The notes: generated by a model not told the origin, from the letters alone. DNA of 7,581 nucleotides from Acidobacteriota bacterium (GCA_021782525.1 JAJXUY010000063.1:1-7581), one strand, 5' to 3'. Counted from the first letter of the stretch, positions 1-6,366 are shown. A program made the numbers and translations.

Positions 1-66
1 ATGGCGGACCTCAGGCGCGAACTGCACGGGCTGCTGGCCGAGCGCAGCGGAAAGGGAGGAAAGTGA
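1..66 (+). CDS. 3' end of an upstream gene (partial, unidentified)
   Basis: Frame 1 is open from the window edge to a TGA at 64-66. It encodes about 21 residues, ending in a short charged helix-like stretch (LRRELHGLLAERSGKGGK). The window happens to begin with ATG, but no upstream sequence is visible, so this is more likely the C-terminus of a longer protein than a complete 21-residue gene. Only one base separates its stop from the next ATG at 68, and the purine-rich tract that codes its last residues (GGGAGG, about 54-59) doubles as the ribosome-binding site of the next gene. That arrangement suggests translational coupling in one operon. The sequence is too short and too low in complexity to assign a function. 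Frame 2 is also open here, so the call rests on spacing and position rather than homology. Confidence 0.4.
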   Translation: MADLRRELHGLLAERSGKGGK

Positions 67-67
67 C

Positions 68-706
68 ATGCGCCGCTCGCTGTTGGTGCTGAGCCTCATC
101 CTCGCGTCTTCTCCCGTGTTGGCACAAGGGACTCCGAACACCGTCGAGGTGACGCCGACCATCGGCTACTGGTTCGGCGACACGATCTCGCGCGGCGCGA
201 TCGACACGGTTCCGTTCGACGTCACCGTGGACGATGCGCCGTCGTACGGCGTGCGGATCGCGTACCGCTTCACCCCGAACTGGGCGTTCGAGGGCTTCCT
301 GGCGCGCAGCCGCGCCGACCTGGTCACCGGACACAGCGAGCTGTTCAGCGGCCGCAACCGGATCGGCCGGATGGACATGACCACCGCCGAGGCCAACATG
401 GAGGTCAGTTTCGGGCACAGCCGCCTGGTGCCGTTCCTGGCCGGTGGCATCGGGGCGATGCGGCTCGACCCCACGCTGTTCGCCGGCACCGGTGGCAGCC
501 TGTCTGCGGACACCCGGCTGGTGGGCGACTTCGGCGGCGGCCTCAAGCTGTTCTTCACCCCGCAGGTCGCGCTCCGGTTCGACTGGCGCGGCCACAGTGT
601 CAACATCAACAACGATCACAACTGCGGCTGGTGGGGAGATTGCCACTACGACCGCAACTGGCTCACGTTCACCGAGGTCGGCCTCGGCTTGACGTTCGTC
701 CTCTGA
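68..706 (+). CDS. outer-membrane beta-barrel protein (OmpW/OmpA-barrel-like)
   Basis: A 212-residue exported protein. Residues 1-19 are a classic Sec signal peptide: MRRS, then a Leu/Ile/Val-rich core, then Val-Leu-Ala before Gln20. The mature part alternates aromatic and polar residues in about eight amphipathic strands (for example the stretches around IGYWFGD, YGVRIAYRF, WAFEGFLARS, VPFLAGGIGAMRL, FGGGLKLFF, VALRFDWRG), and it ends with the strand FTEVGLGLTFVL. Length and pattern fit small eight-stranded outer-membrane barrels such as OmpW or the OmpA barrel. The ligand is unknown. The only two cysteines, Cys186 and Cys192, lie in the last predicted loop among His, Asp, Asn and Trp residues. 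The start is supported by GGGAGG about 8 bases upstream and a one-base gap from the preceding stop. The VWA gene follows within 25 bases, probably in the same transcript. The barrel fold is a confident inference from pattern; the exact family is not established. Confidence 0.72.
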   Translation: MRRSLLVLSLILASSPVLAQGTPNTVEVTPTIGYWFGDTISRGAIDTVPFDVTVDDAPSYGVRIAYRFTPNWAFEGFLARSRADLVTGHSELFSGRNRIGRMDMTTAEANMEVSFGHSRLVPFLAGGIGAMRLDPTLFAGTGGSLSADTRLVGDFGGGLKLFFTPQVALRFDWRGHSVNINNDHNCGWWGDCHYDRNWLTFTEVGLGLTFVL

Positions 707-714
707 GCCGGCAT

Positions 715-721
715 GAGGTGG
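715..721 (+). promoter_or_regulatory. ribosome-binding site choosing the 731 start of the VWA gene
   Basis: GAGGTGG at 715-721 lies 9 bases before the ATG at 731. No comparable purine tract lies before the in-frame ATG at 713, which is only 6 bases after the barrel-gene stop. This favours 731, and the shorter product also has the cleaner signal peptide. Confidence 0.45.
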
Positions 722-730
722 TGCGGGCCG

Positions 731-1642
731 ATGCGGAGCTGGACCACCGCGGTCGTCGGCTGCCTCGTGTCCCTGGCGGCGACGGGGGTCGCTGCGCAGA
801 CGCCGGAACAGCACATGTTCCGCGCCTCCGCCGAGGTGTCATCGATCCTAGTGCCGGTGACGGTCAAGGACAGCCGCGGGCGGCTGGTGCCGAACCTGGA
901 GCAGTCGCGCTTCCACCTCTTGGTCGATGACATCGAGTTCCCGATCAAGTCGTTCTGGCGTGAGGGCGGGCTCCCGATCTCGTACGCGTTCGTCGTCGAC
1001 ACCTCGGGGTCGATGAACGGACGGCGGCTGGCGCGCACACGCGACGCGATCATGGAGTTCGTGCGCGAGCTGCGCCCGGACGACGAGGTCAGCCTGATCA
1101 CGTTCGGGGCCGGGGAGGTCAAACGGCGCCTCGCCTTCGGCACCGACCCGGGACTGCTGCCGCGGGTGCTCGAGTCCCTCAAGGGCTATGGGACGACGGC
1201 TCTGTACGACATGCTTACGGCCGCGCCGCAGGTCATGGAGGGCGCGCACAACATCCGCCGCGTCATCTTGCTCTTCACCGACGGGGTGGACACGGCCTCG
1301 ACGATGACGCCGGCGGACGCGATCAAGATCCTGGAGGGGCTGACCGACCCGCTTTACGCCATGGGGATCGAACCCCCTCCGGCCGAGGAGGGGCCGCCGG
1401 ACAGCTATGAGGAGGCGTTGGCCCGGTTCGCGGCGGCCTCGGGCGGCCAGTACCTGCGTGTCGACGCCGCTTCCAAGCTCCCGCTCTTCGCGCGGAAGTT
1501 GAAGCAGGACTTGACGATGCGGTACATCATCACGTTCGATCCGTCGGGCATCGGCCTGGTCAAGTGGCGCAAACTCGAGGTCAAGGTCGACGGCGGCTAC
1601 GCGGTTGCGGCGCGCCAGGGATACCGCGGAACGCTGCCGTGA
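731..1642 (+). CDS. secreted VWA-domain protein, VWFA-related (Acidobacteriota-type)
   Basis: A protein of 303 residues from ATG 731, or 309 from ATG 713. Residues 1-22 form a signal peptide ending Val-Ala-Ala before Gln23. A short beta region follows (residues about 36-75, beginning SSILVPVTVKDSRGR), which is the usual lead-in of the VWFA-related family frequent in Acidobacteriota. The von Willebrand A domain starts near residue 83. Its MIDAS metal site is complete: Asp90-Thr-Ser92-Gly-Ser94, the Thr in GYGTTALYD (about 154-156), and FTDGVDT at 182-188 with Asp184. Such domains bind protein ligands through a divalent cation, here outside the cytoplasm. The C-terminal strands (TMRYIITFDPSGIG, then GYAVAARQGYRG) match the family's usual ending. 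The partner is unknown, and the adjacent barrel gene is an obvious candidate. A Val-Val-Gly-Cys lipobox-like string at residues 8-11 is too close to the N-terminus for a convincing lipoprotein. Confidence 0.85.
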   Translation: MRSWTTAVVGCLVSLAATGVAAQTPEQHMFRASAEVSSILVPVTVKDSRGRLVPNLEQSRFHLLVDDIEFPIKSFWREGGLPISYAFVVDTSGSMNGRRLARTRDAIMEFVRELRPDDEVSLITFGAGEVKRRLAFGTDPGLLPRVLESLKGYGTTALYDMLTAAPQVMEGAHNIRRVILLFTDGVDTASTMTPADAIKILEGLTDPLYAMGIEPPPAEEGPPDSYEEALARFAAASGGQYLRVDAASKLPLFARKLKQDLTMRYIITFDPSGIGLVKWRKLEVKVDGGYAVAARQGYRGTLP

Positions 1643-1655
1643 GCCGAGTCGGCCC

Positions 1656-1686
1656 TTGACAGGGCGAGGGAACGCTGTGTTATAAA
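1656..1686 (+). promoter_or_regulatory. sigma70-like promoter for the OmpA-family lipoprotein gene
   Basis: A perfect -35 box TTGACA (1656-1661) is followed by TATAAA (1681-1686), a 5-of-6 match to the -10 consensus, with a 19-base spacer. Reading the -10 as TTATAA at 1680 gives 18. Transcription would start near 1693, leaving a leader of about 58 bases that is markedly AT-richer than its surroundings. The spacer is slightly long, so the strength is uncertain, but the position just after the VWA stop and before a separate ribosome-binding site supports an independent promoter. Confidence 0.65.
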
Positions 1687-1750
1687 TGACTTCGTGCTGC
1701 GAGCGTGATTCAATAACAAATCGGTGATCCTGAACCAAGGGAGGAATCGC

Positions 1751-2392
1751 ATGAGAAAGTCGCTGCTGGGTGTTCTCGCTGTTGGGTTGATCGGCGCGCT
1801 GGGCGCCACGGGCTGCGCCACCAAGACGTACGTACAGGAGCAGGTGGCGGCCGCCAGCAAGGCCTCCGATGCCAAGATCGGCGAGGTGCAGAAGCAGGTC
1901 GAGGCGACCCAGATGGACGTCACGAACCTGAAGAAGTCCGACGCGATGCAGAACGACCAGATCGCGAAGCTCTCGGACACCACCAAGGAAGCGTTGGCCC
2001 GCGCCGACGAGGCGAACAAGCTCGCGAACCACTCGTTCCTGTTCGAGACGACGCTCACCGATGACGCCGTGCACTTCGGTTTCAACAAGAGCGATCTGTC
2101 GACCGAAGCCAAGGCCGCCCTCGACGCGTTCGCGCAGAAGGTGAAGGACCAGAACAAGAACGTCTACATCGAGATCCAGGGCAATACCGACAACATCGGC
2201 TCGGACAAGGTGAACCTGATGCTCGGCCAGGCCCGCGCCGAGGCCGTGATGCGGTACCTGAACATGCAGCACGGTTTCCCGCTCGTGCGCATGAGCGCGA
2301 TCTCCTACGGCAAGTTCAAGCCGATCGCGGACAACAAGACCGCCGAGGGGCGGGCGAAGAACCGCCGCGTGACCCTCGTCGTCATGGATTGA
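1751..2392 (+). CDS. OmpA-family (Pal-like) lipoprotein with coiled-coil spacer
   Basis: A 213-residue envelope protein that probably links the outer membrane to peptidoglycan. Residues 1-21 are a lipoprotein signal with lipobox Ala-Thr-Gly before Cys22. Alanine at position 2 of the mature protein predicts outer-membrane sorting. Residues about 25-93 are a charged, Ala-rich heptad region resembling the Lpp/OprI zipper, long enough to act as a periplasmic spacer or oligomerise. Residues about 105-213 are an OmpA C-terminal domain: the strand VHFGFNKSDLS, then GNTDNIGSDKVN with Asp147, and Arg162 in the following helix. Asp147 and Arg162 are the pair that holds diaminopimelate in this family. 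The domain ends with the typical GRAKNRRV. The in-frame GTG at 1724 is rejected as start because AAGGGAGGA (1737-1745) lies at ideal distance before ATG 1751. The gene has its own promoter and terminator, so it is probably monocistronic. No tol genes are adjacent, so the name pal is not given. Confidence 0.88.
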   Translation: MRKSLLGVLAVGLIGALGATGCATKTYVQEQVAAASKASDAKIGEVQKQVEATQMDVTNLKKSDAMQNDQIAKLSDTTKEALARADEANKLANHSFLFETTLTDDAVHFGFNKSDLSTEAKAALDAFAQKVKDQNKNVYIEIQGNTDNIGSDKVNLMLGQARAEAVMRYLNMQHGFPLVRMSAISYGKFKPIADNKTAEGRAKNRRVTLVVMD

Positions 2393-2414
2393 GGTCGAAA
2401 CCAGTGTTCGCAGC

Positions 2415-2442
2415 CGGCGCCCCGGGGTTTCCCGGGGCGTCG
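2415..2442 (+). terminator. hairpin, probable terminator of the OmpA-family gene
   Basis: Bases 2418-2426 (CGCCCCGGG) pair perfectly with 2431-2439 around the loop GTTT. The stem extends to 2415/2442 through a G-U pair and two G-C pairs. It lies 23 bases after the stop codon. The downstream tract (CGTCATATGT) is only weakly T-rich, so it is either an imperfect intrinsic terminator or a 3' stabilising stem. Confidence 0.6.
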
Positions 2443-2455
2443 TCATATGTGCCGT

Positions 2456-2491
2456 GCCACGGCCGCGGCGGGCGGGAGGGGAGGCCGTGGC
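2456..2491 (+). repeat. inverted repeat with G-rich loop
   Basis: GCCACGGCC at 2456-2464 is the exact reverse complement of GGCCGTGGC at 2483-2491, making a 9-bp stem. The 18-base loop is almost all G and C, with runs of three, three and four G at 2470-2472, 2474-2476 and 2478-2481. More G runs follow at 2492-2495 and 2505-2510. The right arm overlaps the expected -35 region of the weak promoter at 2511. It could be an operator, a second transcription-end structure or a G-quadruplex-prone element. In GC-rich DNA a chance occurrence is also possible. Confidence 0.4.
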
Positions 2492-2516
2492 GGGGCCTGG
2501 ACCTGGGGGGTATGAT
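2488..2516 (+). promoter_or_regulatory. weak candidate promoter for the FxLYD-like protein gene
   Basis: TATGAT (2511-2516) matches 5 of 6 bases of the -10 consensus. It would start transcription near 2523, about 20 bases before the GTG at 2543. The element 17 bases upstream (TGGCGG, 2488-2493) is a poor -35, so activation by a regulator or use of another sigma factor would be needed. Confidence 0.3.
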
Positions 2517-2542
2517 GATCGGGTGTCCTGGGGAGGTGTGAG

Positions 2543-3388
2543 GTGAGGCGAGCGGCGACGATCGTTGCGATCCTGGCGTTGGCCGTCGAGGCCCGCGGCG
2601 CCACCGTGGTCCTGGCCGGGGGGAAGAAGCTCGATGTCGCGGCGTATTCGGTGAGCGGGTCCTACGTCACCGTCCGCTACGCGACCGGCCGGGAGGAGTG
2701 GTACCCCCTGGCGGCGGTCGATCTCGCCGCGACCAAGGCCGCCGCCGGCCAGACCACCGCGCCGGCTCCCGCGGCGGACTCCGGGCCGCACAGCCCGTTC
2801 CTCGGCGCGCGGTCGTCCGCGAAGCCGGGGGGCGTGGTCGTGACCGACGCCGACGTCAAGCACGTCGATACGGAGGCGCCCGGCGAGGAAGCCGAGAAGA
2901 AGAAGGACGAGGAGCCGCTCGGCGGGCAGGTGGTCCTCATCGGCTACGAAAAGAAGGCCGCCGGGCCGGGACAGTGGGAGATCACGGCCACGGTCTCCAA
3001 CCAGGGCAAGACGGCGGTGCAGAACGTCAGTGCGGTGATGCGCGTGCTCGACGCGAAGGGGAAGCCGCTGACCGTCGGCTCGAGCTCGGCTCTGAGCAAG
3101 CTCGACCCCGGCCAGCAGGGCACGATCAGCGCCCGCGTCGCCCTCGACACGGAGCCGCCGCAGGTCGCGGTCGACCTCTCCTGGCAGGAGATCCGGCCGA
3201 CGACGAAGCCCACGGCCCCTGCGGCGCAGAAGCCGGCCGGGCAGGCGTCGATGACCGCGGCTCCACAGGCGCCCGGCTGGTCCAGGCCTGCCGGGTCGTC
3301 GCCGAACGCGCTGCCCTCGAACGTGATGGCGGTGGCGCCGGCGAACACGACCGGGACCGCGCCGCAGGTCCCCCCGCCGTCCAACTGA
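2543..3388 (+). CDS. exported protein of unknown function with FxLYD-like domain
   Basis: A 281-residue protein from a GTG start, fixed by GGGGAGG (2530-2536) at a 6-base spacing. Residues 1-20 are a signal peptide ending Ala-Arg-Gly-Ala. Residues 21-66 form a small beta segment ([33 protein letters not shown]) of a kind seen as short periplasmic modules in exported bacterial proteins. An Ala/Pro-rich linker follows, then an acidic-lysine linker ([10 protein letters not shown], about 115-124). Residues about 129-205 resemble the immunoglobulin-like FxLYD fold: an opening strand, [20 protein letters not shown], a Gly-Lys turn, and a closing strand before an [13 protein letters not shown] segment. 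Residues 220-281 are a disordered Ala/Pro/Thr/Gln-rich tail. No cysteine is present. FxLYD domains are structural or binding modules, so no catalytic role is suggested. It is convergent with the transporter gene, 25 bases apart. The function is not recognised. Confidence 0.7.
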   Translation: MRRAATIVAILALAVEARGATVVLAGGKKLDVAAYSVSGSYVTVRYATGREEWYPLAAVDLAATKAAAGQTTAPAPAADSGPHSPFLGARSSAKPGGVVVTDADVKHVDTEAPGEEAEKKKDEEPLGGQVVLIGYEKKAAGPGQWEITATVSNQGKTAVQNVSAVMRVLDAKGKPLTVGSSSALSKLDPGQQGTISARVALDTEPPQVAVDLSWQEIRPTTKPTAPAAQKPAGQASMTAAPQAPGWSRPAGSSPNALPSNVMAVAPANTTGTAPQVPPPSN

Positions 3389-3413
3389 GCCGGCGCCGCG
3401 CCTCCGCCGCGCC

Positions 3414-5438
3414 TCAGGTCGTGGCCCGCCGCGCGTCGAAGAACATGTACAACGCGAGGGCGATGTACATCACGAGAGCGAGGATCTCCGCCCCGGCGCC
3501 GGTGGCGTTGCCGAACAGACCGAAGCCGACGCGAACCCCGGTCCAGAAGTTGGTGATCTTCAGCACGGCCGCGACCACGCCCATCAACGCGCCGCCGGCG
3601 ATGAAGCCGGAAGCGATCAGGGTGCCCCGCGTCGATCTGGCGTGAGCCAGCTTCTCGTCCCCCTTGGCCGACTTCTGGACGAGGTGGGCGATCAGGCCGC
3701 CGACGACGAGCGGCACGTTGAGCTCGAGCGGGATGTACATCCCGAGCGCGAAGGCGAGCGACGGCACGCCGATCATCTGCATCGTCAACGCGATCAGCGC
3801 TCCGACGCCGTACAGCAGCCACGGCACCGGTTCGTTGGACATCAGCGTCTTGATCACGGCCGCCATCGCGTTGGCTTGCGGCGCCGCGAAGACGCCTTCC
3901 GGAGGGTGGGTCGGGGAGGGGACGAAGCCGTAGGCCTGGTTGAGGAGGAGGATGACGGCGCCGACGGTGGCGGCCGCGACGATCGTACCGAGGAGCTTGG
4001 AGCGCTCCTGCACGGCCGGCGTGGCGCCGAGCCAGTAGCCGATCTTGAGGTCGGTGACGAGGCCGCCGGCCATCGACAGCGCCGTGCACACCACACCTCC
4101 GATGAGGAGCGCCGCGAGCATCCCGGCCTTTCCCGAAAGCCCGGCCTCGAGGAGGAAGACGGAGGTGAGGATCAGGGTCATCAGCGTCATCCCGGACACC
4201 GGGTTGGTCCCCACCGTGGCGATGGCGCGGGCGGCCACGGTGGTGAAGAGGAAGGAGATGACGATCACGACCGCGAGCGCGATCAGCGACAGACGGGTCG
4301 CGCCCGACTCGCCGGCGACCACCCCGAAGCGGAAGAAGATCCACGCCGCCACGGCGACGAGGAGGATGCCGCCCATGATGACGCCCATCGGCAGGTCGCG
4401 GTCGGTGCGCGCCGAGGTGGCCGGCGCGCCCTTGCCGCGGCGGAGGAAGAGCTCGGTAAACCCCATCGCGAACGCCTTGGCGATGACGCGCCACGAGCGC
4501 AGGATCCCTATGATGCCGGCCGCCGCGATGCCCCCGATTCCGATGTGGCGCACGTAGTTGCGGAAGATGTCCTCGGCCGACATCCCGCCGATCAGCGAGC
4601 CGTCGGCGACCGGCGGGATTGCGACCGCGAGGTGCGCGCCGAAGTGCCCGACCAGGGGAACGAGCAGGAACCAGGAGAGGAACGACCCGGCACAGATGAT
4701 CGCCGAGTACTTCAGGCCGATGATGTAGCCGAGTCCCAGGATCGAGGAGAGGACGTCGATCCGGAGCACGATCTTGGCGCGGTTGGCCAGCCCGGCGAGG
4801 AACGGGATCGAGCGCGAGGTGAACACCTCGGCCCACCCCTCGAGGTGGATGATGACGAAGTCGAAAGCACCGCCGATCGCGGCCGCGACGGCGAGGACCT
4901 TGGCCTGGTTGCCGCCCGACTCGCCCGCGACCAGGACCTCGGTGGTGGCGGTGGCCTCGGGGAACGGGAACTCGCCGTGCATTTCGCTGACGAAGTAGCG
5001 GCGCAGCGGCACCAGGAACAGGATCCCGAGGGCGCCGCCGAGGAGGGCGACGAGGAAGAGCTTGAGGAGGTTGACATCGAGCCCGAGGATGAAGAGAGCG
5101 GGGAGGGTGAAGATGGAGCCGGCGACGACGAGGCCCGAGGCCGCGCCGATCGACTGGATGATCACGTTCTCGAGCAGGGTCGAGCGGCGCGGCAGGACCA
5201 CGCCGAGGCCGACCGCGATGATCGCGATCGGGATCGCGGCCTCGAACACCTGGCCGGCCTTGAGGCCGAGAAACGCCGCCGCCGCCGAGAAGAGGGCCGA
5301 CATGAGCAGCCCGAGCCAGAGCGATCGCGCCGTGAACTCGGGCACGCTCGCCCCGGCGGGTACGACCGGCTGGTAGCTCTCGCCGGGCTTGAGCTTGGAG
5401 TAGGCGTTCTCGGGCAGGGTCCGACTCGTGCTCTCCAT
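3414..5438 (-). CDS. OPT-family oligopeptide-type transporter
   Basis: A 674-residue polytopic inner-membrane protein of the OPT family, a proton-coupled secondary transporter group that moves oligopeptides or metal chelates. The bacterial branch has few defined substrates. The family landmarks are in order. [15 protein letters not shown] (residues 22-36) precedes the first helix, which is followed by FLGLKAG. Next come [19 protein letters not shown] (about 151-169), [18 protein letters not shown] in the middle, [12 protein letters not shown], and a long hydrophobic C-terminal half. Roughly 14-16 transmembrane segments are visible. The length is normal for the bacterial subfamily, with no frameshift or internal stop. 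The start at ATG 5438 is supported by GAGGGGG (5454-5448) nine bases upstream. It is transcribed alone, divergent from the B12-subunit gene across 126 bases and convergent with the FxLYD-like gene. Very long antisense frames across it are by-products of its GC-rich codon use. The family is confident; the substrate is not predictable here. Confidence 0.93.
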   Translation of the reverse strand: MESTSRTLPENAYSKLKPGESYQPVVPAGASVPEFTARSLWLGLLMSALFSAAAAFLGLKAGQVFEAAIPIAIIAVGLGVVLPRRSTLLENVIIQSIGAASGLVVAGSIFTLPALFILGLDVNLLKLFLVALLGGALGILFLVPLRRYFVSEMHGEFPFPEATATTEVLVAGESGGNQAKVLAVAAAIGGAFDFVIIHLEGWAEVFTSRSIPFLAGLANRAKIVLRIDVLSSILGLGYIIGLKYSAIICAGSFLSWFLLVPLVGHFGAHLAVAIPPVADGSLIGGMSAEDIFRNYVRHIGIGGIAAAGIIGILRSWRVIAKAFAMGFTELFLRRGKGAPATSARTDRDLPMGVIMGGILLVAVAAWIFFRFGVVAGESGATRLSLIALAVVIVISFLFTTVAARAIATVGTNPVSGMTLMTLILTSVFLLEAGLSGKAGMLAALLIGGVVCTALSMAGGLVTDLKIGYWLGATPAVQERSKLLGTIVAAATVGAVILLLNQAYGFVPSPTHPPEGVFAAPQANAMAAVIKTLMSNEPVPWLLYGVGALIALTMQMIGVPSLAFALGMYIPLELNVPLVVGGLIAHLVQKSAKGDEKLAHARSTRGTLIASGFIAGGALMGVVAAVLKITNFWTGVRVGFGLFGNATGAGAEILALVMYIALALYMFFDARRATT

Positions 5439-5515
5439 CGATTGGTACCCCCTCGCTGCGACCGGGCGAGCTTACGGGCGAAGCGAGTCGAAAAGCAAGC
5501 CGTTGGCGCGCGGGC

Positions 5516-5544
5516 TTGTTCCGGCCCGGGCCGTCGTGGATACT
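5516..5544 (+). promoter_or_regulatory. weak candidate promoter for the B12-subunit gene
   Basis: TTGTTC (5516-5521) and GATACT (5539-5544) stand 17 bases apart. This would place the start near 5551 with a leader of about 14 bases. The matches are 3 and 4 of 6. A 12-bp perfect palindrome, CGGCCCGGGCCG (5522-5533), fills much of the spacer and could be an operator or a chance GC palindrome. No convincing promoter for the divergent transporter was seen in 5439-5520. Confidence 0.3.
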
Positions 5545-5550
5545 GGCGTT

Positions 5551-5558
5551 GGAGGTGG
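5551..5558 (+). promoter_or_regulatory. ribosome-binding site fixing the GTG start at 5565
   Basis: GGAGGTGG, a near-perfect Shine-Dalgarno, lies 6 bases before GTG 5565. It decides the start of a gene whose frame stays open for almost 2 kb upstream across the antisense of the transporter. Confidence 0.7.
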
Positions 5559-5564
5559 CAAGCG

Positions 5565-6023
5565 GTGACGGCACCCAAGAGGATCCTGGTGGCCAAGCCG
5601 GGCCTGGACGGCCACGACCGCGGGGCGAAGGTGGTGGCCAGGGCGCTCCGCGATGCCGGCTTCGAGGTGATCTATACCGGCCTGCGCCAGACGCCGGCGC
5701 AGATCGCGCAGGCGGCCGTGCAGGAGGATGTGGACGCGGTCGGGCTCTCCAGCCTCTCGGGGGCGCACCGCGAGCTCTTCCCGGCGGTGGTGCAGGCGCT
5801 GCGCGAGGCGGGCGCCGGAGACGTCGTGGTCTTCGGCGGCGGCATCATCCCGCAGGAGGACGTGCCGGCGCTGTTGCAGCAGGGGCTCGAGCGCCTCTTC
5901 CCGCCGGGCACCGACACGGCGGAGATCGTCCGCTTCTTGCGCGCGCGGCTCGGGGTCGAGGGCGATCAGGAGGACAGCGCGGCCAGCAACGACGCGGCGA
6001 GCTCCTCTCCGAGCCGCAGGTAG
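5565..6023 (+). CDS. stand-alone cobalamin-binding subunit, methylmalonyl-CoA mutase type
   Basis: A 152-residue cytosolic protein consisting of the B12-binding domain found at the C-terminus of methylmalonyl-CoA mutase or as a separate small subunit. All signature parts are present: [10 protein letters not shown] (11-20) with His17 as lower cobalt ligand, Ser62-x-Leu64 in [10 protein letters not shown], and the FGGGI glycine turn at 90-94. The mutase interconverts R-methylmalonyl-CoA and succinyl-CoA. Alternatives with the same domain are ethylmalonyl-, isobutyryl- and 2-hydroxyisobutyryl-CoA mutases. The catalytic large subunit is not in this window, so the exact partner is open. The GTG start is fixed by a strong ribosome-binding site. 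The domain should end near residue 131. The last 20 or so residues ([20 protein letters not shown]) are Ser/Ala-rich and mostly lie over the antisense 3' end of the LpdD-like gene, so they are probably a run-on tail. It is divergent from the transporter and convergent with the next gene. Confidence 0.9.
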   Translation: MTAPKRILVAKPGLDGHDRGAKVVARALRDAGFEVIYTGLRQTPAQIAQAAVQEDVDAVGLSSLSGAHRELFPAVVQALREAGAGDVVVFGGGIIPQEDVPALLQQGLERLFPPGTDTAEIVRFLRARLGVEGDQEDSAASNDAASSSPSRR

Positions 6024-6352
6024 TCCGCCACTCCCTCCGGCGTGAGGCCGTCCTCGTGGACGCCGGCGGCGACCACGACGGTGCCGCGCAACGCCTGGGC
6101 GAGCGTCTCCGCGAGCGGTCGGGCGAGCGCTTCCTCGCGGTGCGGCGGAAGCGCGACGACCGAGCTCGTGACCCGGACCCCACCGTCGCCACCTGAGTAG
6201 GCCTGCGACAACACGACGCAGCCAACGTGTGGCGCGCTGCCACCGGTGACGGTCACCGTGAGATCGGCGCCGGCGCGGCAGGCAACGGCGCGCAGCGACC
6301 GGACGCCGCGGCCGGCGGTCACGACGAGCGGTTCGATGCCAGAGGCGGCCAC
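5966..6352 (-). CDS. LpdD-like protein (prenylated-flavin chaperone family)
   Basis: A 128-residue protein read from GTG 6352 to TGA 5966. Resemblance to the LpdD / UbiD-associated subunit D family is seen in three blocks: [19 protein letters not shown] (13-31); the core [16 protein letters not shown] (35-50), whose GG-x3-H-V-G is the family hallmark; and [18 protein letters not shown] (91-108) after a helix containing [12 protein letters not shown]. LpdD family members are thought to help assemble or store the prenylated-FMN cofactor for UbiD-type decarboxylases. No UbiD or UbiX gene is visible here. GTG 6352 is the only start giving a family-like length without running into the antisense of the peroxidase gene. 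It has no Shine-Dalgarno, but TATCAT (6366-6361) lies just upstream, so a leaderless transcript is possible. The 3' end overlaps the B12-subunit gene by 58 bases. The family call is from memory of motifs and is moderate; protein-coding status is more certain. Confidence 0.62.
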   Translation of the reverse strand: MAASGIEPLVVTAGRGVRSLRAVACRAGADLTVTVTGGSAPHVGCVVLSQAYSGGDGGVRVTSSVVALPPHREEALARPLAETLAQALRGTVVVAAGVHEDGLTPEGVADYLRLGEELAASLLAALSS

Positions 6353-6360
6353 CGGGAGGA

Positions 6361-6366
6361 ATGATA
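6361..6366 (-). promoter_or_regulatory. candidate -10 box directly upstream of the LpdD-like start
   Basis: On the minus strand TATCAT (6366 to 6361) matches 5 of 6 bases of the -10 consensus. Eight bases separate it from GTG 6352, which would put transcription initiation at or one base before the start codon. No good -35 is found at 17-18 bases. The call is speculative but consistent with the lack of a ribosome-binding site. Confidence 0.3.

Noticed and set aside
731..770. Lipoprotein signal in the VWA protein (Val-Val-Gly-Cys)
   Set aside because: The cysteine would follow too short a hydrophobic core. The later Val-Ala-Ala before Gln site is a standard signal-peptidase I site.
11..814. 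267-codon minus-strand frame at the left edge
   Set aside because: It is antisense to the barrel and VWA genes, Arg/Ala/Val/Glu-rich and without motifs or a supported start.
1724..1750. Upstream GTG start for the OmpA-family lipoprotein
   Set aside because: It would place MILNQGRNR before a perfect lipoprotein signal and would translate the ribosome-binding site itself. ATG 1751 fits both signals.
848..2863. 671-codon minus-strand open frame
   Set aside because: It lies opposite the VWA, OmpA-type and FxLYD-like genes, crosses the promoter and terminator, and is Arg/Gly-rich without any recognisable domain. It is a GC-driven shadow.
3389..3413. Possible bidirectional terminator between the convergent FxLYD-like and transporter genes
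   Set aside because: Only a 5-bp GGCGC/GCGCC pairing with a 12-base loop and no T-tract was found. That is expected by chance at this GC content.
3642..5564. Very long open plus-strand frame (about 640 codons) running into the B12-subunit gene
   Set aside because: It is antisense to the OPT transporter and has the Arg/Asp/Glu/Gly-rich, repeat-like composition of a shadow frame in GC-rich DNA. The real B12-subunit start with its ribosome-binding site is at 5565.
2944..5574. 876-codon minus-strand open frame
   Set aside because: It is the out-of-frame shadow of the OPT transporter, with extreme Arg/Pro content. The 3414-5438 frame has the clear transporter motifs.
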